A stretch of 64,000 nt of DNA from NCBI RefSeq assembly GCF_003112775.1, contig NZ_BFCH01000019.1, positions 166,089 through 230,088 of the forward strand, given 5' to 3'. The stretch comes from Mycobacterium montefiorense. GTDB lineage: Bacteria; Actinomycetota; Actinomycetes; Mycobacteriales; Mycobacteriaceae. Every line of letters begins with the position of its first letter. The first letter of the stretch is position 1. Below the pieces are notes generated by a model that did not search any database, had not been told where the DNA came from, and saw nothing but the letters and a program-made list of their open reading frames with translations. This document shows, piece by piece, positions 33,238 to 43,309 of the stretch. Both the position numbers and the translations under genes were made by a program.

Positions 33238-36200
33238 TTGACTGCGACACCACACGTCGGTGGGGCGCTCGAGGAGCTACTGGAACGCAGTGGGCGATTC
33301 TTCACGCCCGGTGAGTTCTCGGCGGATATGCGCACCGTCACCCGGCGCGGCGGGCGTGAAGGCGATGTGTTTTACCGCGATCGATGGAGCCACGACAAGG
33401 TGGTTCGCTCGACGCACGGCGTCAATTGCACGGGATCGTGCTCGTGGAAGATCTACGTCAAGGACGGGATCATCACCTGGGAGACCCAGCAGACCGACTA
33501 TCCCTCCGTCGGCCCGGACCGGCCCGAATACGAGCCGCGGGGGTGCCCCCGGGGCGCCTCGTTCTCCTGGTACAGCTATTCGCCCACCCGGGTGCGCTAT
33601 CCGTATGCCCGCGGCGTGCTGGTCGAGATGTACCGCGAGGCCAAAGCCCGGCTGAGTGATCCCGTGCTGGCCTGGGCCGACATCCAGGCCGATCCCGAGC
33701 GCCGGCGTCGCTACCAGCAGGCCCGCGGCAAGGGCGGGCTGGTCCGGGTGACTTGGGCCGAGGCCAGCGAGATGATCGCGGCGGCCCACGTGCACACCAT
33801 CAAGACCTACGGTCCGGACCGCGTTGCCGGCTTCACGCCGATCCCGGCGATGTCGATGGTCAGCCATGCCGCGGGGTCGCGGTTCGTTTCCCTGCTGGGC
33901 GGCGTGATGACGTCGTTCTATGACTGGTACGCCGACCTGCCGGTAGCGTCGCCGCAGGTGTTCGGCGACCAGACCGATGTGCCCGAATCCGGCGATTGGT
34001 GGGACGCGTCGTATCTGATGATGTGGGGTTCCAACGTCCCGATTACCCGAACCCCGGATGCTCACTGGATGGCAGAAGCGCGCTACCGCGGCTCCAAAGT
34101 TGTTGTGGTGAGCCCGGATTACGCTGACAACACCAAGTTCGCGGACGAGTGGATGCGTTGCGCCGCCGGTACGGACGCCGCGCTCGCCATGGCGATGGGC
34201 CACGTCATTTTGACGGAATGCTATGTGCGTAACCATGTTCCGTTCTTTGTAGATTACGTCCGCCGCTACACCGATCTGGCGTTTTTGATCAAGCTCGACC
34301 AGCGCGGCGACGCGATGGTGCCGGGAAAGTTCCTTACCGCAGCCGATATCGGCGAGGAAGTCGAGAACTCGGCGTTCAAACCCGCGCTGCTCGACGAGGT
34401 TACCGACAAGGTCGTCGTGCCACACGGATCGCTGGGGTTCCGCTACGGCGAAGACGGCGTCGGAAAGTGGAACCTCGACCTGGGCTCGTTGATACCGGCG
34501 CTCAGCGTCGCACGGGCAGCAGGCGAATACGACTGCGCGCCGGTCGATCTGCCCAGCTTCGACACGATCGACGGCCACGGCGAAACAGCGCGCCGCGGGA
34601 TACCCGTGCGCCGGGTCGGCAAGCATCTGGTCTGCACGGTGTTCGACCTGATGCTGGCGCATTACTCGGTCCGGCGCGACGGCCTGCCCGGCGAATGGCC
34701 CACCGGCTATGACGACCCCACTCAGCAGAACACCCCGGCATGGCAGGAATCCATCACCGGTGTTCCGGGGGCACAGGCGATCCGGATCGCCAAGGAATTT
34801 GCCCGCAACGCAGAGGAATCCGGCGGCCGGTCGATGGTCATCATGGGCGGTGGCATCTGCCATTGGTTCCACAGCGACGTGATCTACCGCTCGGTTTTGG
34901 CGCTGTTGATGCTGACCGGATCGATGGGACGCAACGGCGGCGGGTGGGCACACTACGTCGGCCAGGAGAAGGTGCGTCCACTGACCGGCTGGCAGACCAT
35001 GGCGAACGCCAGCGACTGGTCGCGCCCGCCGCGCCAGGTACCCGGCGCCTCCTACTGGTATGTGCACACCGACCAATGGCGCTATGACAGCTACGGCGCG
35101 GACAAGCTGGCCAGCCCACTGGGCACCGGCAAGTTCGAGGACAAGCACACGGTCGACCTGCTGGCATCCGCGTCGGCGATGGGCTGGAGTCCGTTCTACC
35201 CGCAGTTCGACCGATCCAGTCTCGACGTGGCCGACGAGGCGGAAGCCGACGGGCGCGACGTATCCGACTATGTCACCGAACAACTCGCCCAACGCAAGCT
35301 GAAACTCTCGATCGCCGATCCCGACAATCCGATCAACTGGCCGCGGGTACTCACCGTCTGGCGCTCGAACCTGATCGGCTCCTCGGGCAAGGGCGGCGAG
35401 TATTTCCTGAAGCATCTGCTGGGCACGGACTCCAACGTGCAATCCGAGCCGCCGGCGGAAGGCGTACGGCCTCAAGACGTCAACTGGGACACCGAAATTC
35501 CCGAGGGCAAACTCGACCTGATGATGTCGATCGATTTCCGGATGACGTCGACGACGTTGGTGTCCGACGTGGTGTTGCCCGCCGCCACCTGGTACGAGAA
35601 GAACGACCTGTCCAGCACCGACATGCACCCGTACGTGCATGCGTTCAGCCCGGCGATCGACCCGCCGTGGGAAACGCGTTCGGACTTCGATGCATTCGCC
35701 GCCATCGCACGCGCGTTCAGCGCGATGGCGCAGCGCCATCTGGGAATCCGCCGCGATGTGGTGCTGACCGCGCTCCAGCATGACACCCCGGACGCGATGG
35801 CGTATCCAGATGGCGTACAGCGTGATTGGCTGCAAGGCGACGAGGTCCCGGTGCCCGGCCGGACGATGGGCAAGCTCACCGTGGTGGAGCGCGACTACAC
35901 CGCGATCTACGACAAGTGGGTGACCCTGGGGCCGCTCGTGGACAAGTTCGGCGTGACCGTCAAGGGCTACACCGTGCATCCCTTCCGCGAGGTCAGCGAG
36001 CTGGCCGCCAAGTTCGGGGTGATGAATTCCGGTGTGGCCGCTGGCCGTCCGGCGATCACCACGGCCAAGCGGATGGCCGACGTGATTCTCACCCTGTCCG
36101 GTACCTGCAATGGCCGGCTGGCGGTCGAGGGTTTCCTGGAGCTGGAGAAGCGCACCGGGCAACGGCTGGCGCATCTGGCCGAGGGCAGCGAGGAACGGCG

Positions 36201-36921
36201 CATCACCTACGCCGACACCCAGACGCGGCCGGTCCCGGTGATCACCAGCCCGGAGTGGTCCGGCAGCGAGACGGGCGGCCGTCGCTACGCCCCGTTCACG
36301 ATCAACATCGAACACCTCAAACCATTCCACACGCTTACCGGGCGAATGCACTTCTACCTTGCCCACGACTGGGTCGAGGAGCTTGGCGAACAGCTGCCCG
36401 TGTACCGGCCACCGCTGGACATGGCGCGGCTGTTCAACCAGCCCGAGCTTGGATACGACGGAATTGGGCTCACCGTTAGGTATTTGACGCCGCATTCGAA
36501 GTGGTCCTTCCACTCGACTTACCAGGACAACCTGTACATGTTGTCGTTGTCCCGCGGTGGTCCGACCATGTGGATGAGTCCCGGGGATGCCGCGAAAATT
36601 CAAGTACGCGACAATGATTGGATCGAGGCGGTGAATGCCAACGGCATCTATGTGTGCAGGGCGATCGTCTCGCACCGCATGCCCGACGGCGTGGTGTTCG
36701 TCTACCACGTGCAAGAACGCACGATCGACACGCCACGCACCGAGACCAACAACAAGCGCGGCGGCAACCACAACGCGCTGACTCGGGTGCGAATCAAGCC
36801 CAGCCACTTGGCCGGTGGCTATGGCCAGCACGCATTCGCGTTCAACTACCTGGGTCCTACCGGTAACCAGCGCGACGAGGTGACCGTGGTGCGCCGCCGC
36901 AGCCAGGACGTGACGTATTGA
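33238..36921 (+). CDS. narG: respiratory nitrate reductase alpha subunit
   Basis: This 1227-residue molybdenum subunit reduces nitrate to nitrite on the cytoplasmic side of the membrane, using electrons from menaquinol. The N-terminal [4Fe-4S] ligands are His60, Cys64, Cys68 and Cys103 (STHGVNCTGSCSW, PRGCPRGASFSW). The Asp that binds molybdenum sits in SFYDWYADLPVASPQ near 228. TTG at 33238 is used as start because of the ribosome site just upstream. It is the first gene of narGHJI. A 1268-codon open frame on the opposite strand spans nearly the whole gene but is a base-composition shadow. Confidence 0.96.
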   Translation: MTATPHVGGALEELLERSGRFFTPGEFSADMRTVTRRGGREGDVFYRDRWSHDKVVRSTHGVNCTGSCSWKIYVKDGIITWETQQTDYPSVGPDRPEYEPRGCPRGASFSWYSYSPTRVRYPYARGVLVEMYREAKARLSDPVLAWADIQADPERRRRYQQARGKGGLVRVTWAEASEMIAAAHVHTIKTYGPDRVAGFTPIPAMSMVSHAAGSRFVSLLGGVMTSFYDWYADLPVASPQVFGDQTDVPESGDWWDASYLMMWGSNVPITRTPDAHWMAEARYRGSKVVVVSPDYADNTKFADEWMRCAAGTDAALAMAMGHVILTECYVRNHVPFFVDYVRRYTDLAFLIKLDQRGDAMVPGKFLTAADIGEEVENSAFKPALLDEVTDKVVVPHGSLGFRYGEDGVGKWNLDLGSLIPALSVARAAGEYDCAPVDLPSFDTIDGHGETARRGIPVRRVGKHLVCTVFDLMLAHYSVRRDGLPGEWPTGYDDPTQQNTPAWQESITGVPGAQAIRIAKEFARNAEESGGRSMVIMGGGICHWFHSDVIYRSVLALLMLTGSMGRNGGGWAHYVGQEKVRPLTGWQTMANASDWSRPPRQVPGASYWYVHTDQWRYDSYGADKLASPLGTGKFEDKHTVDLLASASAMGWSPFYPQFDRSSLDVADEAEADGRDVSDYVTEQLAQRKLKLSIADPDNPINWPRVLTVWRSNLIGSSGKGGEYFLKHLLGTDSNVQSEPPAEGVRPQDVNWDTEIPEGKLDLMMSIDFRMTSTTLVSDVVLPAATWYEKNDLSSTDMHPYVHAFSPAIDPPWETRSDFDAFAAIARAFSAMAQRHLGIRRDVVLTALQHDTPDAMAYPDGVQRDWLQGDEVPVPGRTMGKLTVVERDYTAIYDKWVTLGPLVDKFGVTVKGYTVHPFREVSELAAKFGVMNSGVAAGRPAITTAKRMADVILTLSGTCNGRLAVEGFLELEKRTGQRLAHLAEGSEERRITYADTQTRPVPVITSPEWSGSETGGRRYAPFTINIEHLKPFHTLTGRMHFYLAHDWVEELGEQLPVYRPPLDMARLFNQPELGYDGIGLTVRYLTPHSKWSFHSTYQDNLYMLSLSRGGPTMWMSPGDAAKIQVRDNDWIEAVNANGIYVCRAIVSHRMPDGVVFVYHVQERTIDTPRTETNNKRGGNHNALTRVRIKPSHLAGGYGQHAFAFNYLGPTGNQRDEVTVVRRRSQDVTY

Positions 36922-36955
36922 TAGCCCGACCGACCCTTGCGGAGCGAGATCAACT

Positions 36956-38632
36956 ATGAAGGTCATGGCGCAAATGGCGATGGTGATGAACCTCGACAAG
37001 TGCATCGGCTGCCACACCTGCTCGGTGACCTGCAAACAGGCCTGGACCAACCGCTCCGGGACCGAGTACGTGTGGTTCAACAACGTCGAAACCCGGCCCG
37101 GGGTGGGCTATCCGCGCACCTATGAGGACCAGGACCGCTGGCGCGGCGGGTGGATTCGCGACAAGAAGGGCCGGCTGCGGCTGCGCGATGGCGGGCGCCT
37201 GCAGAAGTTGCTGCGAATTTTTGCCAACCCCAGACTGCCCACCATCGGCGACTACTACGAGCCGTGGACCTACGACTACGAAAACCTGACCCAGGCGCCG
37301 GCCGGTGACACCTTCCCGACGGCCGCGCCGCGCAGCCTGATCAGCGGCGAGCAGATGAAGGTTTCGTGGGGATCGAACTGGGACGACAACCTGGCCGGCT
37401 CACCCGAGATCGTGCCCAACGACCCGATTTTGAAGAAGGTCAGCGAAGAGATCAAGCTGAAGCTCGAAGAGACCTTCATGTTCTACCTGCCGCGGATCTG
37501 CGAGCACTGCCTGAACCCTTCCTGCGTGGCCTCGTGCCCGTCGGGGGCGATGTACAAACGCACCGAGGACGGCATCGTGCTCGTCGACCAGGACCGCTGT
37601 CGCGGCTGGCGGATGTGCGTGTCCGGATGTCCTTACAAGAAGGTGTATTTCAACCACAAGACCGGCAAGGCCGAGAAGTGCACGCTGTGCTACCCGCGCA
37701 TCGAGGTCGGGCTGCCCACCGTATGCTCGGAGACCTGTGTGGGTCGGCTGCGATACCTGGGGCTGGTTCTCTACGATGCCGACAAGGTACTCGAGGCGGC
37801 ATCGGTGGAGAACGACGCCGACCTCTACGAGGCGCAGCGTCAGATCCTGTTGGACCCCAACGACCCCGAGGTGATCGCCGGCGCGCGGGCAGAGGGCATC
37901 GCGGACGAGTGGATCGAGGCGGCCCAGCAGTCACCGGTCTACGCCCTGATCAACACCTTCCGGGTGGCCCTGCCGCTGCACCCGGAATACCGGACCATGC
38001 CGATGGTTTGGTACATCCCGCCGCTGTCACCGGTGGTCGATGCGGTCAGCCACGACGGTCACGACGGCGAAGACCTGGGCAATCTGTTCGGCGCGCTGGA
38101 ATCGCTGCGCATCCCTATCCAGTACCTGGCCGAGTTGTTCACCGCGGGTGACACCGAAGTCGTTGCGGGCGTGCTGAAGAGGTTGGCCGCGATGCGGTCC
38201 TATATGCGTGACATCAACCTCGGCCGCGAAACCCAACCGCACATTCCGCACTCGGTCGGGATGACCGAGGAAGAGATCTACGAGATGTACCGGCTGCTGG
38301 CCATCGCGAAATACGAAGAGCGCTATGTCATTCCGACGGCCTACGCGGCGGATCTGCCGGCCGCGGCTTTCGATTCGTCCAAGCCGGACGAGATGGGCTG
38401 CTCGTTGTCGTACGACGACGGTCCGGGCATGTATGAACACGGTCCGTTCGGCGAGGGCAGCGGAACTCCGGTGCCTGTCGCCGTGGAGACCTTCCACGCG
38501 CTCCAGCAACGCCAGCAGGGTCAGGAACCGCCCCCCGGTGGGCATCGCCGTGCCCGGGTTAACCTGCTCAACTGGGACGGCCACGGCGCACCTGCGGGCC
38601 TATTTCCCGACTCGGATTCGGTGCGGCGATGA
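36956..38632 (+). CDS. narH: respiratory nitrate reductase beta subunit
   Basis: This 558-residue iron-sulfur subunit passes electrons from NarI to NarG. Four Cys clusters are visible: CIGCHTCSVTCKQAW near the start, CEHCLNPSCVASCPSGA, CRGWRMCVSGCPYKK and KCTLCYPRIEVGLPTVCSETC. The Trp in the third motif marks the [3Fe-4S] centre, as in E. coli NarH. It begins 34 bases after narG and its stop overlaps the narJ start (ATGA). Confidence 0.96.
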   Translation: MKVMAQMAMVMNLDKCIGCHTCSVTCKQAWTNRSGTEYVWFNNVETRPGVGYPRTYEDQDRWRGGWIRDKKGRLRLRDGGRLQKLLRIFANPRLPTIGDYYEPWTYDYENLTQAPAGDTFPTAAPRSLISGEQMKVSWGSNWDDNLAGSPEIVPNDPILKKVSEEIKLKLEETFMFYLPRICEHCLNPSCVASCPSGAMYKRTEDGIVLVDQDRCRGWRMCVSGCPYKKVYFNHKTGKAEKCTLCYPRIEVGLPTVCSETCVGRLRYLGLVLYDADKVLEAASVENDADLYEAQRQILLDPNDPEVIAGARAEGIADEWIEAAQQSPVYALINTFRVALPLHPEYRTMPMVWYIPPLSPVVDAVSHDGHDGEDLGNLFGALESLRIPIQYLAELFTAGDTEVVAGVLKRLAAMRSYMRDINLGRETQPHIPHSVGMTEEEIYEMYRLLAIAKYEERYVIPTAYAADLPAAAFDSSKPDEMGCSLSYDDGPGMYEHGPFGEGSGTPVPVAVETFHALQQRQQGQEPPPGGHRRARVNLLNWDGHGAPAGLFPDSDSVRR

Positions 38633-39288
38633 GGCTGCTGACCCGGTCCCGGGAACGCCGCGGCGCGATCGGTGACCGGCTGGTGTGGCAGGCGGCGTCC
38701 CTGCTGCTGGCCTATCCGGACGACGGGCACGCCGCGCGACTGGCCACCGTCGACGAACTGATGGGCCACCTCAGCGGGCGGGCCGTCGAGCTTCTTGGGC
38801 AGACGGTCACGGCGCTAAGGGCTTTCGGGCCGATGGCCGCCGCGACCAACTATGTGGACACCTTCGACATGCGCCGGCGCGCCACGATGTATCTGACCTA
38901 TTGGACCGCGGGGGACACCCGTAACCGCGGCAACGAAATGCTGGTGTTCGCCAATGCCTATCGCGGCGCGGGTGTGGAGCCGCCGCACTCCGAGGCGCCG
39001 GATCATCTGCCCGTCGTGCTGGAATTCGCCGCTACCGTCGACCCCGAGATCGGCCGGCGATTGCTGATTGAACACCGGGTGCCGATCGACGTGTTGTCGG
39101 GTGCCCTGACGGCTACCGGGTCGCCCTACGCGCACACCATCGCGGCGGTCTGCGAGACGCTGCCGGTCGCGACCAACCAGGAGGCCCGCCGGGCAGAGCG
39201 GCTTGCCAAGGCTGGTCCGCCCGCGGAATCCGTTGGGCTACAACCGTTTACCTTGACCGTCCCACCTAAGCGCACCAGCGAGGGCTGA
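38629..39288 (+). CDS. narJ: nitrate reductase molybdenum cofactor assembly chaperone
   Basis: This 219-residue chaperone is needed to insert molybdenum cofactor and iron-sulfur cluster into NarG before membrane assembly. The family pattern is visible in WQAASLLLAYPDD, YVDTFDMRRRATMYLTYWTAGDTRNRG and LVFANAYRGAG followed by LPVVLEFAATVD. It overlaps narH by ATGA and is 11 bases ahead of narI. Confidence 0.93.
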   Translation: MRLLTRSRERRGAIGDRLVWQAASLLLAYPDDGHAARLATVDELMGHLSGRAVELLGQTVTALRAFGPMAAATNYVDTFDMRRRATMYLTYWTAGDTRNRGNEMLVFANAYRGAGVEPPHSEAPDHLPVVLEFAATVDPEIGRRLLIEHRVPIDVLSGALTATGSPYAHTIAAVCETLPVATNQEARRAERLAKAGPPAESVGLQPFTLTVPPKRTSEG

Positions 39289-39299
39289 CGGCCGTGCAC

Positions 39300-40031
39300 A
39301 TGAAATTGCTCGAGATCTTCTGGGACGACGCGCCGTACGTTGTGCTGGCGATCGTGGCTGTGGGCACCTGGTGGCGGTACCGCTACGACAAGTTCGGCTG
39401 GACCACCCGTTCGTCACAGATCTACGAGTCCAAGCTGCTGTCGATCGGCAGCCCGCTGTTCCACTTCGGCAGCCTGATGGTCATCATGGGCCACGTCATC
39501 GGGCTATTCGTTCCGGAATCCCTGACCGAGTGGCTCGGGGTGAGCGATCACCTCTATCACCTGCAAGCCCTGCTACTCGGCGTACCCGCCGGCATAGCGG
39601 CCATTACCGGCATCGGCTTGTTGATCTACCGACGGCGCACCTACGCGCCGGTGTTTCTGGCGACCACCCGAAACGACAAGCTGATGTATGTCGTGCTGGC
39701 GTGCGCACTGGTGGCGGGGATGTGCTGCACCCTGGCCGGTGCCACGCACTTCGGCGAGCTGCACGACTACCGGCGCAAAGTATCGATCTGGTTCCGGTCG
39801 ATCTGGATGCTCGACCCCCGCGGGGACCTGATGGCCCACGCGGCGTTCTACTACCAGATTCACGTGTTCATCGCCCTCGCGTTGTTCGCATTGTGGCCGT
39901 TCACCCGCCTGGTGCACGCGTTCAGCGCGCCGATCGGCTATCTGTTCCGGCCCTACATCGTCTACCGCAGCCGCGACGTGGCGGACAAGCACCAGTTGGT
40001 CGGTTCCGCACCGCGCCGGCGCGGCTGGTAG
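39300..40031 (+). CDS. narI: respiratory nitrate reductase gamma subunit (cytochrome b)
   Basis: This 243-residue membrane subunit oxidises menaquinol and anchors NarGH. It has five membrane segments and the two haem b ligand regions (FHFGSLMVIMGHVIGLF near residues 57-72, and HAAFYYQIHVFIALALFALWPFTRLVH near the end, shown here by HAAFYYQIHVFIAL). The ATG at 39300 and the GTG at 39294 are both possible starts. It ends the narGHJI operon. Confidence 0.94.
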   Translation: MKLLEIFWDDAPYVVLAIVAVGTWWRYRYDKFGWTTRSSQIYESKLLSIGSPLFHFGSLMVIMGHVIGLFVPESLTEWLGVSDHLYHLQALLLGVPAGIAAITGIGLLIYRRRTYAPVFLATTRNDKLMYVVLACALVAGMCCTLAGATHFGELHDYRRKVSIWFRSIWMLDPRGDLMAHAAFYYQIHVFIALALFALWPFTRLVHAFSAPIGYLFRPYIVYRSRDVADKHQLVGSAPRRRGW

Positions 40032-40219
40032 CAGCGGCCCCGTTTAGGCCGTCAAGCGTGCGATGTCGGCCTTGACCGTGGCCGCACCCTGCGTGTGGTC
40101 GTCCAGGACGCACGCCCCGCCCTGTTGCCACCGCGAATGCCTTGACCTACCGTTTTCTACGTTGCGAAGCGTTTGTCACTACTGAGGATTCCGGCCGCGA
40201 TGCGAAGGTCGTCTGACCG

Positions 40220-41302
40220 ATGTCGCGGCTGACATCGTGGTGGAGCCGGCCCGATCAGTTCGATTGGGTGAGCTCCTTTCTGCGCGAGCGTGACCTGATT
40301 CGATCGGCGCAGGTGATCCTGGCGATCGTCTCCGCGTCTGCCGTGTGGGTGCCGCTCACTGTCTTGGCCACCCAGCGCCGGCCCAGCGTGACGAGCGCGA
40401 TCATCGGCGTGCTGGTCGTCGTGTTCGCCGTCGGTTCGGTCGCCTTCTGGCTGACGCACTGGCCTACGCGGCGCCAATCGCGCATCGCGGCGGTCACGGG
40501 CATGTTGTCAACCGGCGGCTGGAGCGTGGCCCAGCCCAGTGCGACGTTCGCTGCGCTCGCTTGTGCGGCCCTGGTGGTCACCGGAGCCTACGTCGCGCTG
40601 TTTCATAGCCCACGTCTGCTAATGCTCAATGCCGCCATCGTCGCGGTGGCCGCCACGATGGCGGCGCTGCGCTTGGCCGACGAAGCCGGTCTGGCCACCG
40701 CGGCCGCGGCGTTCTGGCTGATCTGGTATCCGAATTTCGCAGTGCCGCTGATCATTTGGGGCATTTCGCTGGCCATGGCAACCTATGTGGAGCGCGCCGA
40801 GCAAGATCCGCTCACCGGCTTGCTGAATCGACGGGCGTTCACCGAATCGGTCAGCCTCCGCCTGGCCGACCACCCTGCCGGGCACACTCATCTCGCCGTG
40901 ATGATGGCCGATCTCGACGATTTCAAGCGCATCAACGACACCAGCGGTCATGCCGCCGGCGATCGCCTTCTGCAAGTAGTGGCCGGGCTACTGCGCGATC
41001 ACGCTCCTGCCGAGGCCATCGTTTGCCGCGCCGGTGGGGAGGAATTTCTCGTCGCGCTGACTTGCACGCCCGGCGACGTCGCGCCACTTGCCGCACTGCT
41101 CTGCGAGGCGATCGCCAGGCATCCGTCCGGGATCACGGCCAGCATCGGCACCGCCAACGCCGAATTGCAGCGGCTGTACACGAGCGACGGGGGCGCTCTC
41201 GTCGAAAAGCTCGTCATCCTCGCCGACCACGCGATGTATGCGGCCAAACGCCGGGGTGGAAATCAGGCGCTTCAGGACGCGAGCTCCGAGCAGGGGTGTT
41301 GA
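40220..41302 (+). CDS. membrane-bound diguanylate cyclase (GGDEF)
   Basis: This 360-residue protein has about six membrane helices in residues 30-185, then a complete GGDEF domain: DPLTGLLNRRAF at 196-207, DLDDFKRINDTSGHAAGD at 231-248 and the active-site GGEEF at 272-276. It should make cyclic di-GMP from two GTP. I see no RxxD inhibitory site before GGEEF. The N-terminal membrane region resembles MASE-type sensors. It is absent between narI and typA in M. tuberculosis, so the insertion is specific to this lineage. Mycobacteria have few such enzymes, and its position suggests a link to respiration or nitrate, which is inference. Confidence 0.88.
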   Translation: MSRLTSWWSRPDQFDWVSSFLRERDLIRSAQVILAIVSASAVWVPLTVLATQRRPSVTSAIIGVLVVVFAVGSVAFWLTHWPTRRQSRIAAVTGMLSTGGWSVAQPSATFAALACAALVVTGAYVALFHSPRLLMLNAAIVAVAATMAALRLADEAGLATAAAAFWLIWYPNFAVPLIIWGISLAMATYVERAEQDPLTGLLNRRAFTESVSLRLADHPAGHTHLAVMMADLDDFKRINDTSGHAAGDRLLQVVAGLLRDHAPAEAIVCRAGGEEFLVALTCTPGDVAPLAALLCEAIARHPSGITASIGTANAELQRLYTSDGGALVEKLVILADHAMYAAKRRGGNQALQDASSEQGC

Positions 41303-41358
41303 GAGCGTTGAGGTGCTCAGTTCGCTATTGATGGGCCCCCGCTGCCACAATCACCGAC

Positions 41359-43248
41359 GTGCCATTCCGCAATGTCGCCATCGTCGCTCACGTCGACCAC
41401 GGCAAGACCACCCTCGTCGATGCGATGCTGCGCCAGTCCGGCGCATTGACGCATCGTGGCGACGACGCGGTCGAACGCCTGATGGATTCCGGGGACCTGG
41501 AGAAGGAAAAGGGCATCACGATCCTGGCCAAGAACACGGCCGTGCATCGCAAGCACCCGGATGGCACGACGACCGTCATCAATGTCATCGACACCCCGGG
41601 CCACGCCGACTTCGGTGGCGAGGTGGAGCGCGGGCTGTCGATGGTGGACGGCGTCCTGCTGCTGGTCGACGCGTCCGAGGGCCCGCTGCCGCAGACCAGG
41701 TTCGTGCTGCGAAAGGCGCTGGCCGCGCACCTGCCGGTGATCCTGGTCGTCAACAAGACCGATCGGCCGGACGCCCGGATCTCCGAGGTCGTTTCGGAGA
41801 GTCACGACCTGCTGCTCGACGTCGCATCCGACCTCGACGAGGAAGCACAGAAGGCAGCCGAGGACGCACTGGGCCTGCCGACGCTGTACGCCTCGGGCCG
41901 GGCGGGCATCGCCAGCACGACGGAGCCGTCCAATGGCGAGAACCCCGAGGGTGACAACCTCGATCCGCTGTTCGACGTTCTGCTCGAGCACATCCCGCCG
42001 CCGCAGGGCGATCCCGAGGCGCCGCTGCAGGCGCTGGTGACCAACCTCGACGCGTCGGCCTTCCTCGGACGACTCGCGCTGATCCGCATCTACAAGGGCC
42101 GGATCCGTAAGGGGCAGCAGGTCGCTTGGATGCGCGAGGTGGACTCCCATCCCGTCATCACGAACGCGAAGATCACCGAGCTGCTGGTGACCGAGGGCGT
42201 CGAGCGTACGCCCACCGACGAGGCCATCGCCGGGGACATCGTCGCCGTTGCGGGCATTCCGGAGATCATGATCGGCGACACCCTCGCCGACCTCGATCAC
42301 GCGCACGCGCTGCCGCGCATCACGGTCGACGAGCCCGCCATCTCGGTGACCGTCGGCACCAACACCTCGCCGCTAGCGGGCAAGGTGAAGGGCCACAAGC
42401 TGACCGCTCGCATGGTGAAGTCGCGGCTCGACGCCGAACTCGTCGGCAACGTCTCCATCAAGGTCGTCGAGATCGACCGGCCCGATGCGTGGGAGGTGCA
42501 GGGCCGCGGTGAGCTGGCGCTGGCGGTGCTCGTCGAGCAGATGCGCCGCGAGGGTTTCGAGCTCACGGTCGGCAAGCCGCAGGTCGTCACGCAGACCGTC
42601 GACGGCAAGCTGCACGAGCCATTCGAGGCCATGACGATCGACTGCCCCGAGGAGTTCGTCGGCGCGATCACCCAGTTGATGGCCGGCCGCAAGGGCCGTA
42701 TGGAGGAGATGACCAACCACGCGGCGGGCTGGGTCCGGATGGACTTCATCGTGCCCAGCCGCGGCCTGATCGGATTCCGTACCGACTTCCTCACCCTGAC
42801 CCGCGGTACCGGCATCGCCAACGCGGTGTTCGACGGCTACCGGCCGTGGGCGGGCGAGATCCGGGCCCGGCACACCGGCTCGCTGGTGTCCGATCGGTCC
42901 GGCGCGATCACGCCGTTCGCGATGATCCAGCTCGCCGACCGCGGCCAGTTCTTCGTGGAGCCCGGCCAGGACACCTACGAGGGCATGGTCGTCGGAATCA
43001 ACCCGCGCGCCGAGGATCTCGACATCAACATCACCCGGGAGAAGAAGCTGACCAACATGCGGTCCTCGACGGCCGACGTCATCGAGACGCTGGCCCGTCC
43101 GCTGGAACTCGACCTGGAGCAGGCGATGGAGTTTTGCGCGGTCGACGAGTGTGTCGAAGTGACCCCGGAGATCGTGCGGGTGCGCAAGGTCGAGCTGGAC
43201 GCCACTTCCCGGGCGCGCAGCAAGGCCCGAGCCAAGGCTCGGGGCTAG
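41359..43248 (+). CDS. typA: translational GTPase TypA/BipA
   Basis: This 629-residue GTPase of the EF-G family binds ribosomes and acts in stress adaptation and ribosome assembly. G motifs are visible: AHVDHGKTTL at 10-19, DTPGHADFGGEVER and NKTDRPDA. The BipA-specific C-terminal region has SRGLIGFRTDFLTLTRGTG and ends with a Lys/Arg/Ala tail. The GTG at 41359 is taken as start. It corresponds to Rv1165 and is followed 61 bases later by lpqW. Confidence 0.94.
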   Translation: MPFRNVAIVAHVDHGKTTLVDAMLRQSGALTHRGDDAVERLMDSGDLEKEKGITILAKNTAVHRKHPDGTTTVINVIDTPGHADFGGEVERGLSMVDGVLLLVDASEGPLPQTRFVLRKALAAHLPVILVVNKTDRPDARISEVVSESHDLLLDVASDLDEEAQKAAEDALGLPTLYASGRAGIASTTEPSNGENPEGDNLDPLFDVLLEHIPPPQGDPEAPLQALVTNLDASAFLGRLALIRIYKGRIRKGQQVAWMREVDSHPVITNAKITELLVTEGVERTPTDEAIAGDIVAVAGIPEIMIGDTLADLDHAHALPRITVDEPAISVTVGTNTSPLAGKVKGHKLTARMVKSRLDAELVGNVSIKVVEIDRPDAWEVQGRGELALAVLVEQMRREGFELTVGKPQVVTQTVDGKLHEPFEAMTIDCPEEFVGAITQLMAGRKGRMEEMTNHAAGWVRMDFIVPSRGLIGFRTDFLTLTRGTGIANAVFDGYRPWAGEIRARHTGSLVSDRSGAITPFAMIQLADRGQFFVEPGQDTYEGMVVGINPRAEDLDINITREKKLTNMRSSTADVIETLARPLELDLEQAMEFCAVDECVEVTPEIVRVRKVELDATSRARSKARAKARG

Positions 43249-43309
43249 GTTGTTGTTGCCCAACGCGGGCAGGATTCGCGAAGCCGCCGGGCAGGCGGTC
43301 GATACCCTG

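Noticed and set aside
33277..37083. A 1268-codon open frame antisense to narG
   Set aside because: It is the mirror of a GC-rich coding gene with strong third-position bias. Its His/Arg/Gly-rich content and lack of any domain mark it as a shadow.
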